DNA of 19,343 nucleotides, taken from JANJUB01 sp964586225. GTDB lineage: Bacteria > Armatimonadota > Fimbriimonadia > Fimbriimonadales > Fimbriimonadaceae. Positions 7,392 through 14,551 of the stretch are shown one piece after another. A model generated the notes under the pieces. It worked only from the letters and a program-made list of their open reading frames with translations. It was not told where the DNA came from and did no database searches. The stretch spans positions 1 through 19,343 of the forward strand of contig CAZPHD010000054.1 of NCBI GenBank assembly GCA_964586225.1, read 5' to 3'. Position numbers and translations under genes: made by a program. The first letter of the stretch is position 1. Each line of letters opens with the position of its first letter.

Positions 7392-8123
7392 GTGATTGTC
7401 ACCGGATTAGCCGCCATTGCACTCGCTACGCCAACGAAGCCCACGCCACCTGTCAGGCACGTGACCCACACCGTGGTGACCTACGGTCGCGCCAAGTATC
7501 ACGTTTTGGTGTGCAACCTCGCCAGCCCGACCCTCTCAGCGAAGACGGTCCATAGCAACCAGCTGACCAACGTTTGGAACTTGATCGGCAAGGAACAGCC
7601 GTTGATTGCGGTGACCGGGACCTTCTTTTCGCCGAAGCATCAGACGCCGGTTGCCGACGTTCTCGTGAACGGCAAGCTCGTGGCGCAGGGCGCACGGGGC
7701 TCCGGAATTAGCGTTGGCTATGACGGCGTGCTGTCCATCTTCGATGAGAAGTTCCGCCACCAGAAGGATTGGTCGAGTTTTCAGTTCGGCCTGCGCGGCG
7801 CGGTCCGCGTGGTGAACGCTTCGAAGGTGGTGCCCTACCCGCAAGGTCAAGCGTTTAAGGACCCGAGCATTTGGGGCAGCGCGGCTCGCGTCGGCGTCGG
7901 GACGACCTCTAAGGGCAAGGTCGTGTTTATGGTCACGCAGTCCAAGGTCACCTTGAGCCAGCTTGGGCATGCCATGGTGAAGCAGGGCGTGCGGAGCGGC
8001 TTGAGTTTGGACGGCGGCGGCTCGACGTGCCTGTATTACGGGGGCAAGATGATCATCGCGCCAAATCGGAAGCTGTCGAATCTGCTCGTGGTCACTCGGC
8101 GGCAGCTTGTGGTCGCGAACTGA
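7392..8123 (+). CDS. Phosphodiester glycosidase (NAGPA-type) family protein
   Basis: This 243-residue protein matches the NAGPA / YigE-like family, named for the enzyme that uncovers mannose-6-phosphate by removing GlcNAc from a phosphodiester. Bacterial members are annotated in exopolysaccharide biosynthesis or wall-glycan trimming. Visible marks are TGTFFSP (75-81), occupying the usual N-G-x-F strand, AARVGVG (164-170), VTLSQLGHAMVKQGV (186-200) and SLDGGGSTCLYY (205-216), the family signature. The N-terminus is hydrophobic (2-12) but short and lacks basic residues, so export is possible yet not certain. The GTG start is set by AAGGAGG six bases upstream. A repeat hairpin begins 2 bp after its stop and may serve as a terminator against the convergent gene. 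Confidence 0.82.
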   Translation: MIVTGLAAIALATPTKPTPPVRHVTHTVVTYGRAKYHVLVCNLASPTLSAKTVHSNQLTNVWNLIGKEQPLIAVTGTFFSPKHQTPVADVLVNGKLVAQGARGSGISVGYDGVLSIFDEKFRHQKDWSSFQFGLRGAVRVVNASKVVPYPQGQAFKDPSIWGSAARVGVGTTSKGKVVFMVTQSKVTLSQLGHAMVKQGVRSGLSLDGGGSTCLYYGGKMIIAPNRKLSNLLVVTRRQLVVAN

Positions 8124-8125
8124 AC

Positions 8126-8149
8126 CCGCAAGCACGATACACCTTGCGG
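8126..8149. repeat. Palindromic repeat module A, copy 1
   Basis: CCGCAAG (8126-8132) and CTTGCGG (8143-8149) form a perfect 7-bp stem around the 10-nt loop CACGATACAC, starting 2 bp after the stop at 8121-8123. The same stem with the loop inverted recurs at 9727-9750, and an imperfect copy is at 9484-9507. There is no T-run, so it could act as a bidirectional mRNA 3'-end stabiliser rather than a canonical terminator. Confidence 0.75.
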
Positions 8150-8171
8150 CTACAAGATAGCCCTTGGGACT

Positions 8172-8205
8172 AAGATGCGGGCGGCGGTGGGTTCGTCTCG
8201 CCGCG
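8172..8205 (-). repeat. Palindromic repeat module B, intergenic copy
   Basis: This is the reverse complement of the module B unit. CGGCGG and TCGCCG flank the loop TGGGTTCGTC, with one G-T wobble in the stem. It lies 49 bp before the next copy and points opposite to the copies at 3309-3390 and 9516-9797. Confidence 0.8.
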
Positions 8206-8220
8206 ATAGCACCTGGAACT

Positions 8221-8254
8221 GAGATGAGGGCGGCGGTGGGTTCGTCCCGCCGCA
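8221..8254 (-). repeat. Palindromic repeat module B, intergenic copy
   Basis: Read on the minus strand it is TGCGGCGGGACGAACCCACC followed by GCCGCCCTCATCTC. This is the closest match to the intragenic copy at 3357-3390, differing at only two bases, which pair with each other in the stem. Confidence 0.85.
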
Positions 8255-8443
8255 TGCTGTAATGCACCAGGCACATCTTAGAGTGGATCTATGCTACTGC
8301 CCTTCGCGAGGATATCCGCCGCTTGGCAAAGCTCCTCGTAGCCATTCCGCCCCGTCGGTTGAACGCGTATCTGGTCAAGTAGGGGTTTGTGGGTGGTCTG
8401 TCCAACCAAGAGCAGAACCGCGCGGCGAGCATCATGGCCAAGT
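8255..8443. other. Non-coding or decayed stretch between the repeats and the minus-strand gene
   Basis: No convincing gene is present. A plus frame from 8263 to the TAG at 8380-8382 reads as a protein-like tail (EWIYATALREDIRRLAKLL, then VAIPPRRLNAYLVK). It has no start codon and directly abuts the repeat, so it could be the stump of a gene truncated at the repeat. This is a guess from composition only. Together with 8124-8254 it makes a 320-bp gap without an intact gene. Confidence 0.25.
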
Positions 8444-8944
8444 TTAGCTCGTTATCTCCCGGTGTTTGCCACTCCACTCGAGGCCGTCGTCCGCAAACAC
8501 AAGGTGACCCCGAGGATCACCCTCTGGCGGCATAAGGCGCCAATATTCGACGTCGGGTGAACGAGGATCCAACACAAGGGAGTATCCGCGAGTCAAGCGG
8601 AAACTGACAGCGCCTCGCAGGTGCACCTGCACTTCCTCAACCACGAGAGGGTCCGAGTCCATTAACTCGTAGAAAGAACTTGCATGATCGTCAGTTCGAG
8701 TACCTGGTCCAAAGTGGAGGTGCCCAAGCACAAAGCCATCCGGCCCCTCAACTTGCCACTCACAGGCCACGACCAGCCCCCAATCGGACCAAGTCGTCTC
8801 TTCACCTCGATCATTCAAGTGCGGATTCTGTTCCCCAAACTCGAACTTCTGAAACTCGAAGTAACGGAACAAATCAGTCAGAGGCAGCCCAATGAGGATT
8901 GAGAGGGCTTCTTGCGCTTCCGCAACTTCTTCTGGCTTGAGCAT
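8444..8944 (-). CDS. Hypothetical protein, orphan in a repeat-bounded segment
   Basis: I do not recognise this 166-residue protein. It is acidic and soluble, with no signal peptide or membrane segment. It has an N-terminal helical part (EEVAEAQEALSIL, then LTDLFRYFEFQKFEFGEQ) followed by alternating beta strands (GLVVACEWQVEG, VQVHLRGAVSFRL, YSLVLDP), a make-up common in small immunity-type or stand-alone cytosolic proteins. It is divergent from the gene at 9001, with 56 bp between starts. A TATCCT sequence lies 11 nt upstream of the ATG. Its base composition (45-50% G+C in sampled lines) is lower than that of the neighbouring operons, which suggests horizontal origin. Function is not assigned. 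Confidence 0.65.
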   Translation of the reverse strand: MLKPEEVAEAQEALSILIGLPLTDLFRYFEFQKFEFGEQNPHLNDRGEETTWSDWGLVVACEWQVEGPDGFVLGHLHFGPGTRTDDHASSFYELMDSDPLVVEEVQVHLRGAVSFRLTRGYSLVLDPRSPDVEYWRLMPPEGDPRGHLVFADDGLEWSGKHREITS

Positions 8945-8986
8945 TTGTGAGCTTCAGGATACCACTCTGTTCGATCAGCGCAGGGT

Positions 8987-8992
8987 CATAAT
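8987..8992 (+). promoter_or_regulatory. -10-like CATAAT before the orphan gene at 9001
   Basis: CATAAT ends 8 nt before the ATG at 9001, and no Shine-Dalgarno is seen. The same hexamer stands 7 nt before the GTG at 15522. This suggests leaderless or nearly leaderless transcription. No clear -35 is visible. Confidence 0.33.
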
Positions 8993-9000
8993 GCAGAACA

Positions 9001-9465
9001 ATGATCGGGTTTAGCAGTGTCTACGGAGAGCCACGAGCGATGCTGCGGGTCGCACCGCACGAGGAGCACTTAACCTACCTGCTGACTCGGGCAGGATTCT
9101 GCGACGAGGGCTCGAATCCAATCATCTATATCGAGATTCGAGCGTCGCGAAACGTTGAGAACTTTACGGATCAGGGCAAAGCAAAGCTGAATGGCGGCAT
9201 CGCAGAAGCGATCGTCTGTATCAACAAGGCGATGTCGGCACGTGAGATTCGACACGCACTTTGGGGCGGAGTCGAGCAAGCAAGTGAGCTGATCAAGGAT
9301 AAACTGGGTGAGAATCAGCGCGAAGAACTGCGTCGTATCGGAAGGCAGTATCTGACTTTGAAGTGGGGTTGGGCGCCACTGCTGCCCAAGGTCTACGGGA
9401 TCGGCATCACGATGGCCGCCCTGAGTGGTCTGCTAGAACTCGTTTCTCGAAAGAAGTCGAAGTAG
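9001..9465 (+). CDS. Hypothetical protein with a possible C-terminal membrane tail
   Basis: I do not recognise this 154-residue protein. The N-terminal half has beta strands such as AMLRVAPHEEHLTYLL and SNPIIYIEIRAS. The middle is helical and charged (QASELIKDKLGENQREELRR). Residues about 130-147 (VYGIGITMAALSGLLELV) are hydrophobic and followed by the basic end SRKKSK, the layout of a tail-anchored membrane protein. It is divergent from the 8444-8944 gene, and both lie between inverted repeat clusters. The ATG at 9001 is the first in frame; the ATG at 8991 is out of frame and stops after seven codons. G+C is about 53% in sampled lines, below the flanking operons. The function is unknown; an accessory pair with its neighbour is speculation. 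Confidence 0.62.
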   Translation: MIGFSSVYGEPRAMLRVAPHEEHLTYLLTRAGFCDEGSNPIIYIEIRASRNVENFTDQGKAKLNGGIAEAIVCINKAMSAREIRHALWGGVEQASELIKDKLGENQREELRRIGRQYLTLKWGWAPLLPKVYGIGITMAALSGLLELVSRKKSK

Positions 9466-9476
9466 GTCTTTGTTTC

Positions 9477-9797
9477 CTTGTAGCAGCAAGATGTGTCGTG
9501 CTTGCGGATTCCGGGTGCGGCGGGACGAACCCACCGCCGACCTCATTGAGCTGCCANNNNNNNNNNNNNNNNNNNNNNNNNNNNNNNNNNNNNNNNNNNN
9601 NNNNNNNNNNNNNNNNNNNNNNNNNNNNNNNNNNNNNNNNNNNNNNNNNNNNNNNNTTGCGGATTCCGGGTGCGGCGGGACGAACCCACCGCCGACCTCA
9701 TTGAGCTGCCATTCCCCCTCTTGTAGCCGCAAGATGTGTCGTGCTTGCGGATCCGGGTGCGGCGGGACGAACCCACCGCCGACCTCAGTGAGCTGCC
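9477..9797 (+). repeat. Tandem array of modules A and B (88-bp unit), interrupted by an assembly gap
   Basis: This array fills the 332-bp gap between the convergent stops at 9465 and 9798. The first unit (9477-9556) has module A (CAGCAAG at 9484-9490, CTTGCGG at 9501-9507) and module B from 9516. After the N run, 9657-9711 holds the end of an A module and a full B module. Another A (CCGCAAG 9727-9733, CTTGCGG 9744-9750) and B (9758-9797) follow. The period measured from TTGCGG at 9657 to TTGCGG at 9745 is 88 bp. B modules here end in ACCTCATTGAGCTGCCA, longer than the 34-bp copies elsewhere. The true copy number is hidden by the gap. No gene is seen; open frames through it are a by-product of the repeat lacking stops. 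Confidence 0.88.
9557..9656. other. Assembly gap of 100 Ns
   Basis: Exactly 100 Ns, the conventional placeholder for a scaffold join of unknown size. It falls inside the tandem repeat, so the assembler probably broke on it. Array length and the adjacency of the two sides are therefore less certain than elsewhere. Confidence 0.95.
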
Positions 9798-11213
9798 CTA
9801 TGCAATCAATTTCTGCACCACGTTCCCGTGAACATCCGTCAGGCGGAAGTTGCGGCCCATGAAGTTGAAGGTCAGCCGCGTGTGATCGAGACCCAGTAAA
9901 TGCAGGATCGTCGCGTTCAGGTCATGCACATGCACCGGGTCGGCGGTGACGTTGTAGCCGAGGTCGTCGGTCGCGCCGAGCGAAAGACCCGGCTTGACGC
10001 CGCCGCCCGCCATCCACATCGTAAACGCCCGCGGGTGGTGGTCGCGGCCGAGATAGGTCGACCCCGCGCGACCCTCATTCATCGGTGTACGACCGAACTC
10101 GCCACCCCACACCACCAGCGTATCCTCGAGTAAACCTCGCTGTTTCAGATCGGTTAGCAATCCCGCCATCCCCTGGTCCACCTCGCGGCAAAGACTCGGC
10201 AACCGGGTCTTCAAGTCGTCGCCGGGGCTGGTGCCGTGATTGTCCCACCCTCGGTGATAAAGTTGTACAAATCGAACGCCGCGCTCCACCAATCGCCGCG
10301 CCAGTAGGCAGTTATTGCCGAAGCTCCGCTTGCCCGGCTCCGTCCCGTAGAGGGCATGCGTCTCGGCGGATTCGCTACCCACATCCATCAGCTCGGGCAC
10401 GCTTGTCTGCATGCGATACGCTAGCTCGTATTGCGAAATCCTTGTCTCGATTTCCGGATCCAGCGTCTGCTGGTGCTTGAGACCATTGAGGTCGCGAAGC
10501 GCATCCAGTGTGTCGCGTCGAACCTCAGAAGTCACGCCATCCGGATTCGTCACGTAAAGCACGGGTTCGCCCTGGCTACGGAACTCAACCCCCTGGTGAA
10601 CCGTCGGCAAGAAGCCGCTCCCCCAACACGCTTTGCCGCCATCCGGGTTGTTTTCGCCCGAAACCAGCACCACAAATCCGGGCAGATCCTTGTTCTCGGT
10701 GCCCAAGCCGTAGCTCAACCACGAGCCGAGCGACGGCCGCCCCGGCTGTTGGAAACCCGTGTTCAGGAACAACTGGGCGGGGGCATGGTTGAACTGGTCG
10801 GTCTGCATCGAGCGAATGATCGCGACGTCATCCACCACCTTGCGAAAGTTCGGCAGCAACTCCGACACCCATTGCCCCGACTCGCCACACTGCTCGAACT
10901 GATACGGCGACCCCAGCAACCGCGGCGTCCCCTTGATAAACGCGAATCGCTCGCCCTTCAGCAACTCCTCCGGGCAAGGTTGGCCGTTGTATTGCTGGAG
11001 CAGCGGCTTCGGGTCGAACAGGTCCACCTGCGACGGCGCGCCCGCCATGAACATGAAGATGACTCGCTTGGCGCGCGGCGCAAAGTGCGGCTTGGGGCCG
11101 CCCGCTTGGGCCAGGGCCTCGCCCAACATCGAGCTCAGCGCGACTGTTCCAAGGCCATAGCCGACCTCTTTGAAGAGGGTCCGACGAGTGAGTTCACGAA
11201 GTAGAAAGTCCAT
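9798..11213 (-). CDS. DUF1501 domain-containing protein
   Basis: This 471-residue protein belongs to the DUF1501 family, distant relatives of the alkaline-phosphatase/sulfatase fold. The N-terminus TRRTLFK (9-15) before a hydrophobic stretch and AQA resembles a twin-arginine signal, so folded export is likely. Family landmarks are FMFMAGAPSQVDLFDPKP, FNHAPAQLFLNTG, FVQLYHRGWDNHG, WGGEFGRTP and GRDHHPRAFTMWMAGGGVK; the conserved H and D residues are likely metal ligands. In Planctomycetota and related phyla this gene is regularly paired with PSD1 cytochrome genes, as here, where it starts 2 bp after the upstream stop. The pair is presumed to process polymers or sulfated or glycosidic substrates in the periplasm, but the biochemistry is not established. 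Length is normal for the family. Confidence 0.92.
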   Translation of the reverse strand: MDFLLRELTRRTLFKEVGYGLGTVALSSMLGEALAQAGGPKPHFAPRAKRVIFMFMAGAPSQVDLFDPKPLLQQYNGQPCPEELLKGERFAFIKGTPRLLGSPYQFEQCGESGQWVSELLPNFRKVVDDVAIIRSMQTDQFNHAPAQLFLNTGFQQPGRPSLGSWLSYGLGTENKDLPGFVVLVSGENNPDGGKACWGSGFLPTVHQGVEFRSQGEPVLYVTNPDGVTSEVRRDTLDALRDLNGLKHQQTLDPEIETRISQYELAYRMQTSVPELMDVGSESAETHALYGTEPGKRSFGNNCLLARRLVERGVRFVQLYHRGWDNHGTSPGDDLKTRLPSLCREVDQGMAGLLTDLKQRGLLEDTLVVWGGEFGRTPMNEGRAGSTYLGRDHHPRAFTMWMAGGGVKPGLSLGATDDLGYNVTADPVHVHDLNATILHLLGLDHTRLTFNFMGRNFRLTDVHGNVVQKLIA

Positions 11214-11215
11214 AG

Positions 11216-14200
11216 CTATTCTCGGGTCAGCGTTTCATCGAGGTTGAGGAGCACGTTGGCGACCATCACCCACGCGGCTTGATTTGGAGTTTCGCCGAGC
11301 TTGGCACTCGCGGCGGGGTCATTTCGATAACGCTCGTGCAGATCGGCGGCAAGCTTGACGAGGCGCTGCTTCTCAGCTACCGTGGGGCGGCGTCCGGTAC
11401 ACCGACGGAATCCATCCACGACTTGAGCACCAGGGTCCGAACCAGCTTTCGCCATTTGAGTAGCGAGGGCGCGAGCCGCGTCGAGCATCGCGGCGTCATT
11501 CAGCATGGCGAGGGCCTGCAGCGGCGTGTTCGTGCGCGTTCGGCGGACCGTGCACTGCTCACGGCTACTCGCATCGAACGCCATAAACGACGGGTACGGG
11601 GCCGTGCGCTTGATGAACGTATAGATGCCTCGCCGATGGGCGTCACCTCCCTGCGACGTATGCCAGCGCTCGCCGCTGTAAGGGGTATTCCAGATGCCCT
11701 CGGGCTGCTTGGGGAAGACGCTGGGACCGCCGATCTTGGGGTCAAGAAGGCCGGAGATGCGGAGCGCATTGTCGCGCAGGACCTCGGCTTCCATACGGTA
11801 GCGTGGTGCCCGCGCCAGCCACTCGTTGTTCGCGTCGGCCTCGCGCATCTTAGCCGTTGTTACGGAGGATTGCCGATACGTGGCGGAAAGCACCATCATG
11901 CGAAGCATCTTCTTGTTGCTCCACCCTTGGCGCACGAACTCGGTAGCGAGCCAATCGAGCAGTTCGGGATGGGTGGGCGGCGTGGCTTGCGTGCCGAAGT
12001 TCTCGCTGGTTTCCACGATGCCCCGGCCAAACACGTGCTCCCAGAGTCGGTTGACCTGCACGCGAGCCGTCAACGGATGCTCGGGATGCGTCATCCATCG
12101 GGCCAATCCAAGTCGGTTCTTGGGCAGACCTTCCTTCATCTTGGGCAAAACCTTGGGCGTGTCGGCGGTCATCCACGGTCCACGCTGGAGAAACTCACCT
12201 CGCTCGCGAAACTCAACGCGCGGAATGCCCTGGCGGTTCTCTTCAAGCACCATCGCGGTCGGCACGGAGCGCTGGACAGCGTCGCGTTCAGCAATCGTGG
12301 CCTGACGTTGCTGAACCACCGAGCGTCGACTTGGCGCCACATTGGCGTAGTGCGCCTCAAGGGCCCGGGCGTCGTTGAGATCCAACCCCATCGGAACGAC
12401 ATACTGGGCGGGCGATTCTTGCGCCATCACCTCGACTTTAAAGCTTCCGAGCACGTGCTGCGGCCACAGCTTGGAGTTCATGGTGAGCGTCAAGCTGTAG
12501 GCGGTCCCGGCCGGGATTGGCTCGGACAACTCAACGATCAGGTGGTGCGAACGGCCGAAGTGAGGCGCGATCGCCCAGCCGGTGTCGGGGCGATCGTCAC
12601 GGATGTCGAGGGCATTGAATCCGCTTTGAGTGAAACTGGCGCTGACGTCGCGGATCGAAACTGGCTTGCCGGCTTCAACGCGGAGCGCGCTCAGAATGAA
12701 GTTCCCCGCCGGAGACAGCCCAGCCCCGCCATTGGCGAGCTTGGCGTCAGGGATCGTCGTGATCCTGAATCCGGTGATCTTGTTACCAGCCTGGCCTTTC
12801 AGGCGATACGTCGCCTCGTTCGGAACGTTGCCCTGGTGCCTCCACACGCCTTGTTGGTCCTTCAGCTCCGGGGTCTGGCTCTCCAGAGTAGTCGCAGCCC
12901 ATCCGGGGTTGGCGATCTTCGACTTCCACGTCGCGAACTCGCTGGCCGGAATCGGAGCCTTTAGACTCTCATCGAACCGCGCTAGCGTTTGCTGGAGCTT
13001 GGAAAGTTGCTCCGACTGGGCGGGCGTGGGCACGGGAATCTCGGGCTCGACCCACTTCTCTTCGGAGACCGAGGCGTCACCGCGCTTGACGATCCGCGTG
13101 TTTGCAAAGAAGGCCATGAACTTGAAGTAGTCCTCGTGGCTCAGCGGGTCGTACTTGTGGTCGTGGCATTGCGCACAAGCCATGGTCAGGCCATTGAACA
13201 CCGTCGCCGTGGTACCCACGCGATCAATCAGCTTGGTGAAGTGCGCTTCCTCCTGATCCACGCCTCCTTCAAGATTTTGCATCGTATTGCGGTGGAAGCC
13301 GGTCGCGATCTTCTGGGAGACCGTGGAGTTTCGCATCAAGTCGCCGGCGGTTTGTTCAACCACAAACTGGTCGTAGGGCATGTCCTTGTTGAACGCATCA
13401 ATCACCCAGTCGCGGTAGAGCCAAGCGGTGCGGTTAAGGTCTTTTTCAAAGCCATCCGAGTCGGCGTAGCGCGACAGGTCGAGCCACTTCCGGGCCATGT
13501 GTTCGCCGTGGTGCGGCGAGGCCAGGAGTCGGTCAACCAGTCGCTCGTAGGCGTCGGGACGCGGGTCGCTGAGGAATACATCAAGCTCGGCAGGTGTGGG
13601 CGGGAGGCCGATGAGGTCGAGATACACCCTTCGCGCGAGCATTTCTTTTGGGGCGACAGCGGCAGGCTTCCACCCCTTACGCTCAAGCGCATCGAGGATG
13701 AAGGCATCGATCGGGTGCTTCGCCCAGTTTGCCTGCTTCGGCTTTGGAACGGCTGGTCGAGTCGGCGTAACGAATGCCCAATGCTGGTGCTCGCCGTCGT
13801 CGGTCGTCTCGGCCCCACCGGCGATCCATTGCTCGATGCGCTTCATGCCCTCGGCATCAATCGGGGCAAAGCCCATCGGCATCCGGGGCTTGCCACCGTC
13901 GCCACGCATGCGTTGCAACAGGAGCGATTGCGCGGGGTTTCGAAAGTCGAACAATGCGCCACTCGCCCCGCCCTTGGCCATACCTGCCGCCGTGCTTAGA
14001 TCGAGACCTGCTGCCGCGTTCGCGCCGGTGTGGCAGCTAGAGCAGTTGGCCTTGAAGATGGGTGCGATATCGCGATCGAAGCGAATGTCGCCAGCCGGAA
14101 TGGGTGCGCCGCTGGCGATCCAAGATTCGAACTGCTTGATCGTCGCCTCTGGCAAGGGCGCAAAACCCATCGGCATGCGAGGTTTGCCACCGTGGCCTTG

Positions 14201-14461
14201 CAAGCGCTCAATCAGGATCGACTTCTTCGGATCGAGCATCGGGCCACTCACGCCGCCCTTTCGAATGCCGGCCGCGGTTGACAGGTCAAGACCGCCCTGC
14301 GCATTGCCCGGTTGGTGACACGACAGACACTGAGCTTTGATCAGCGGTTCAATCACTCTTCGGTAGCTTACGGGCTCAGGCGGCGACGAGGGCGCAAGGA
14401 GCACCACCGCGTAGGGCACGGACGCAATCAGCAAACCCGCAAATGGCTTGAAACGTGGCAT
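11216..14461 (-). CDS. PSD1 domain protein with tandem planctomycete-type cytochrome c heads (DUF1549/DUF1553)
   Basis: This 1081-residue exported protein begins with a signal peptide (hydrophobic 9-23). Two consecutive PSCyt1 haem-binding modules follow, with CLSCH at 45-49 and CSSCH at 140-144. The modules share STAAGxxKGGxSG and KPRMPMGFAP, so they are an internal duplication. The DUF1549 (PSCyt2) domain spans about 247-455 and holds a third C-x-x-C-H (CAQCH, 429-433). A beta-rich middle part (about 530-690) may be a carbohydrate-binding-like domain. DUF1553 (PSD1) runs from about 783 to the end and contains NRLWEHVFGRG and SATYRQSS. The family is thought to couple electron transfer to polymer processing at the cell surface; this is inferred. 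It is first in the operon with DUF1501. A TAACAT sequence lies 15 nt upstream of the ATG on the minus strand. Confidence 0.92.
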   Translation of the reverse strand: MPRFKPFAGLLIASVPYAVVLLAPSSPPEPVSYRRVIEPLIKAQCLSCHQPGNAQGGLDLSTAAGIRKGGVSGPMLDPKKSILIERLQGHGGKPRMPMGFAPLPEATIKQFESWIASGAPIPAGDIRFDRDIAPIFKANCSSCHTGANAAAGLDLSTAAGMAKGGASGALFDFRNPAQSLLLQRMRGDGGKPRMPMGFAPIDAEGMKRIEQWIAGGAETTDDGEHQHWAFVTPTRPAVPKPKQANWAKHPIDAFILDALERKGWKPAAVAPKEMLARRVYLDLIGLPPTPAELDVFLSDPRPDAYERLVDRLLASPHHGEHMARKWLDLSRYADSDGFEKDLNRTAWLYRDWVIDAFNKDMPYDQFVVEQTAGDLMRNSTVSQKIATGFHRNTMQNLEGGVDQEEAHFTKLIDRVGTTATVFNGLTMACAQCHDHKYDPLSHEDYFKFMAFFANTRIVKRGDASVSEEKWVEPEIPVPTPAQSEQLSKLQQTLARFDESLKAPIPASEFATWKSKIANPGWAATTLESQTPELKDQQGVWRHQGNVPNEATYRLKGQAGNKITGFRITTIPDAKLANGGAGLSPAGNFILSALRVEAGKPVSIRDVSASFTQSGFNALDIRDDRPDTGWAIAPHFGRSHHLIVELSEPIPAGTAYSLTLTMNSKLWPQHVLGSFKVEVMAQESPAQYVVPMGLDLNDARALEAHYANVAPSRRSVVQQRQATIAERDAVQRSVPTAMVLEENRQGIPRVEFRERGEFLQRGPWMTADTPKVLPKMKEGLPKNRLGLARWMTHPEHPLTARVQVNRLWEHVFGRGIVETSENFGTQATPPTHPELLDWLATEFVRQGWSNKKMLRMMVLSATYRQSSVTTAKMREADANNEWLARAPRYRMEAEVLRDNALRISGLLDPKIGGPSVFPKQPEGIWNTPYSGERWHTSQGGDAHRRGIYTFIKRTAPYPSFMAFDASSREQCTVRRTRTNTPLQALAMLNDAAMLDAARALATQMAKAGSDPGAQVVDGFRRCTGRRPTVAEKQRLVKLAADLHERYRNDPAASAKLGETPNQAAWVMVANVLLNLDETLTRE

Positions 14462-14522
14462 GGCTTGAACTTCATGTTACACGCAGACTCGGCCAGCCGA
14501 CGTGCAGAATCGTTCTGGGCTC

Positions 14523-14528
14523 TAAAAT
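14523..14528 (+). promoter_or_regulatory. -10-like TAAAAT upstream of the phosphotransferase gene
   Basis: TAAAAT lies 23 nt before the ATG at 14552, and GGAAGA (14535-14540) between them could serve as a weak ribosome site. This gene therefore looks leadered, unlike several others in the window. No convincing -35 is present. Confidence 0.3.
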
Positions 14529-14551
14529 CGTCTCGGAAGAACAGACTTCCT

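Noticed and set aside
7536..8276. Minus-strand open frame of 246 codons running through the repeats
   Set aside because: It is antisense to the phosphodiester glycosidase gene and stays open only because the repeat lacks stops. Its protein contains the repeat-encoded RRDEPT and no family motif.
8680..8902. Two short plus-strand open frames
   Set aside because: They are shadows of the minus-strand gene at 8444-8944, whose composition is more protein-like.
9477..9797. CRISPR array
   Set aside because: The 88-bp units repeat in full with no unique spacers, no cas genes are near, and copies occur singly elsewhere, including inside a gene.
8126..9797. Insertion sequence or transposon bounded by inverted repeats
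   Set aside because: No transposase or recombinase is encoded between the repeats, and the repeats are dispersed singly elsewhere, so classical transposon ends are not supported.
9363..9862. Plus-strand open frames spanning the N gap
   Set aside because: They consist of the tail of a real gene in another frame, repeat-derived peptides and Xs; no independent coding evidence.
11279..12964. Open frame of 561 codons on the plus strand opposite the PSD1 gene
   Set aside because: It is the antisense shadow of a well-supported DUF1549/DUF1553 gene; the product is basic, low in recognisable motifs and has no ribosome site. The same holds for the plus frame at 12989-13999.
14312..14551. 80-codon upstream extension of the APH-type gene
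   Set aside because: It overlaps the signal peptide and haem region of the PSD1 gene on the other strand and reads as arginine/histidine-rich noise. The ATG at 14552 gives a normal family length.
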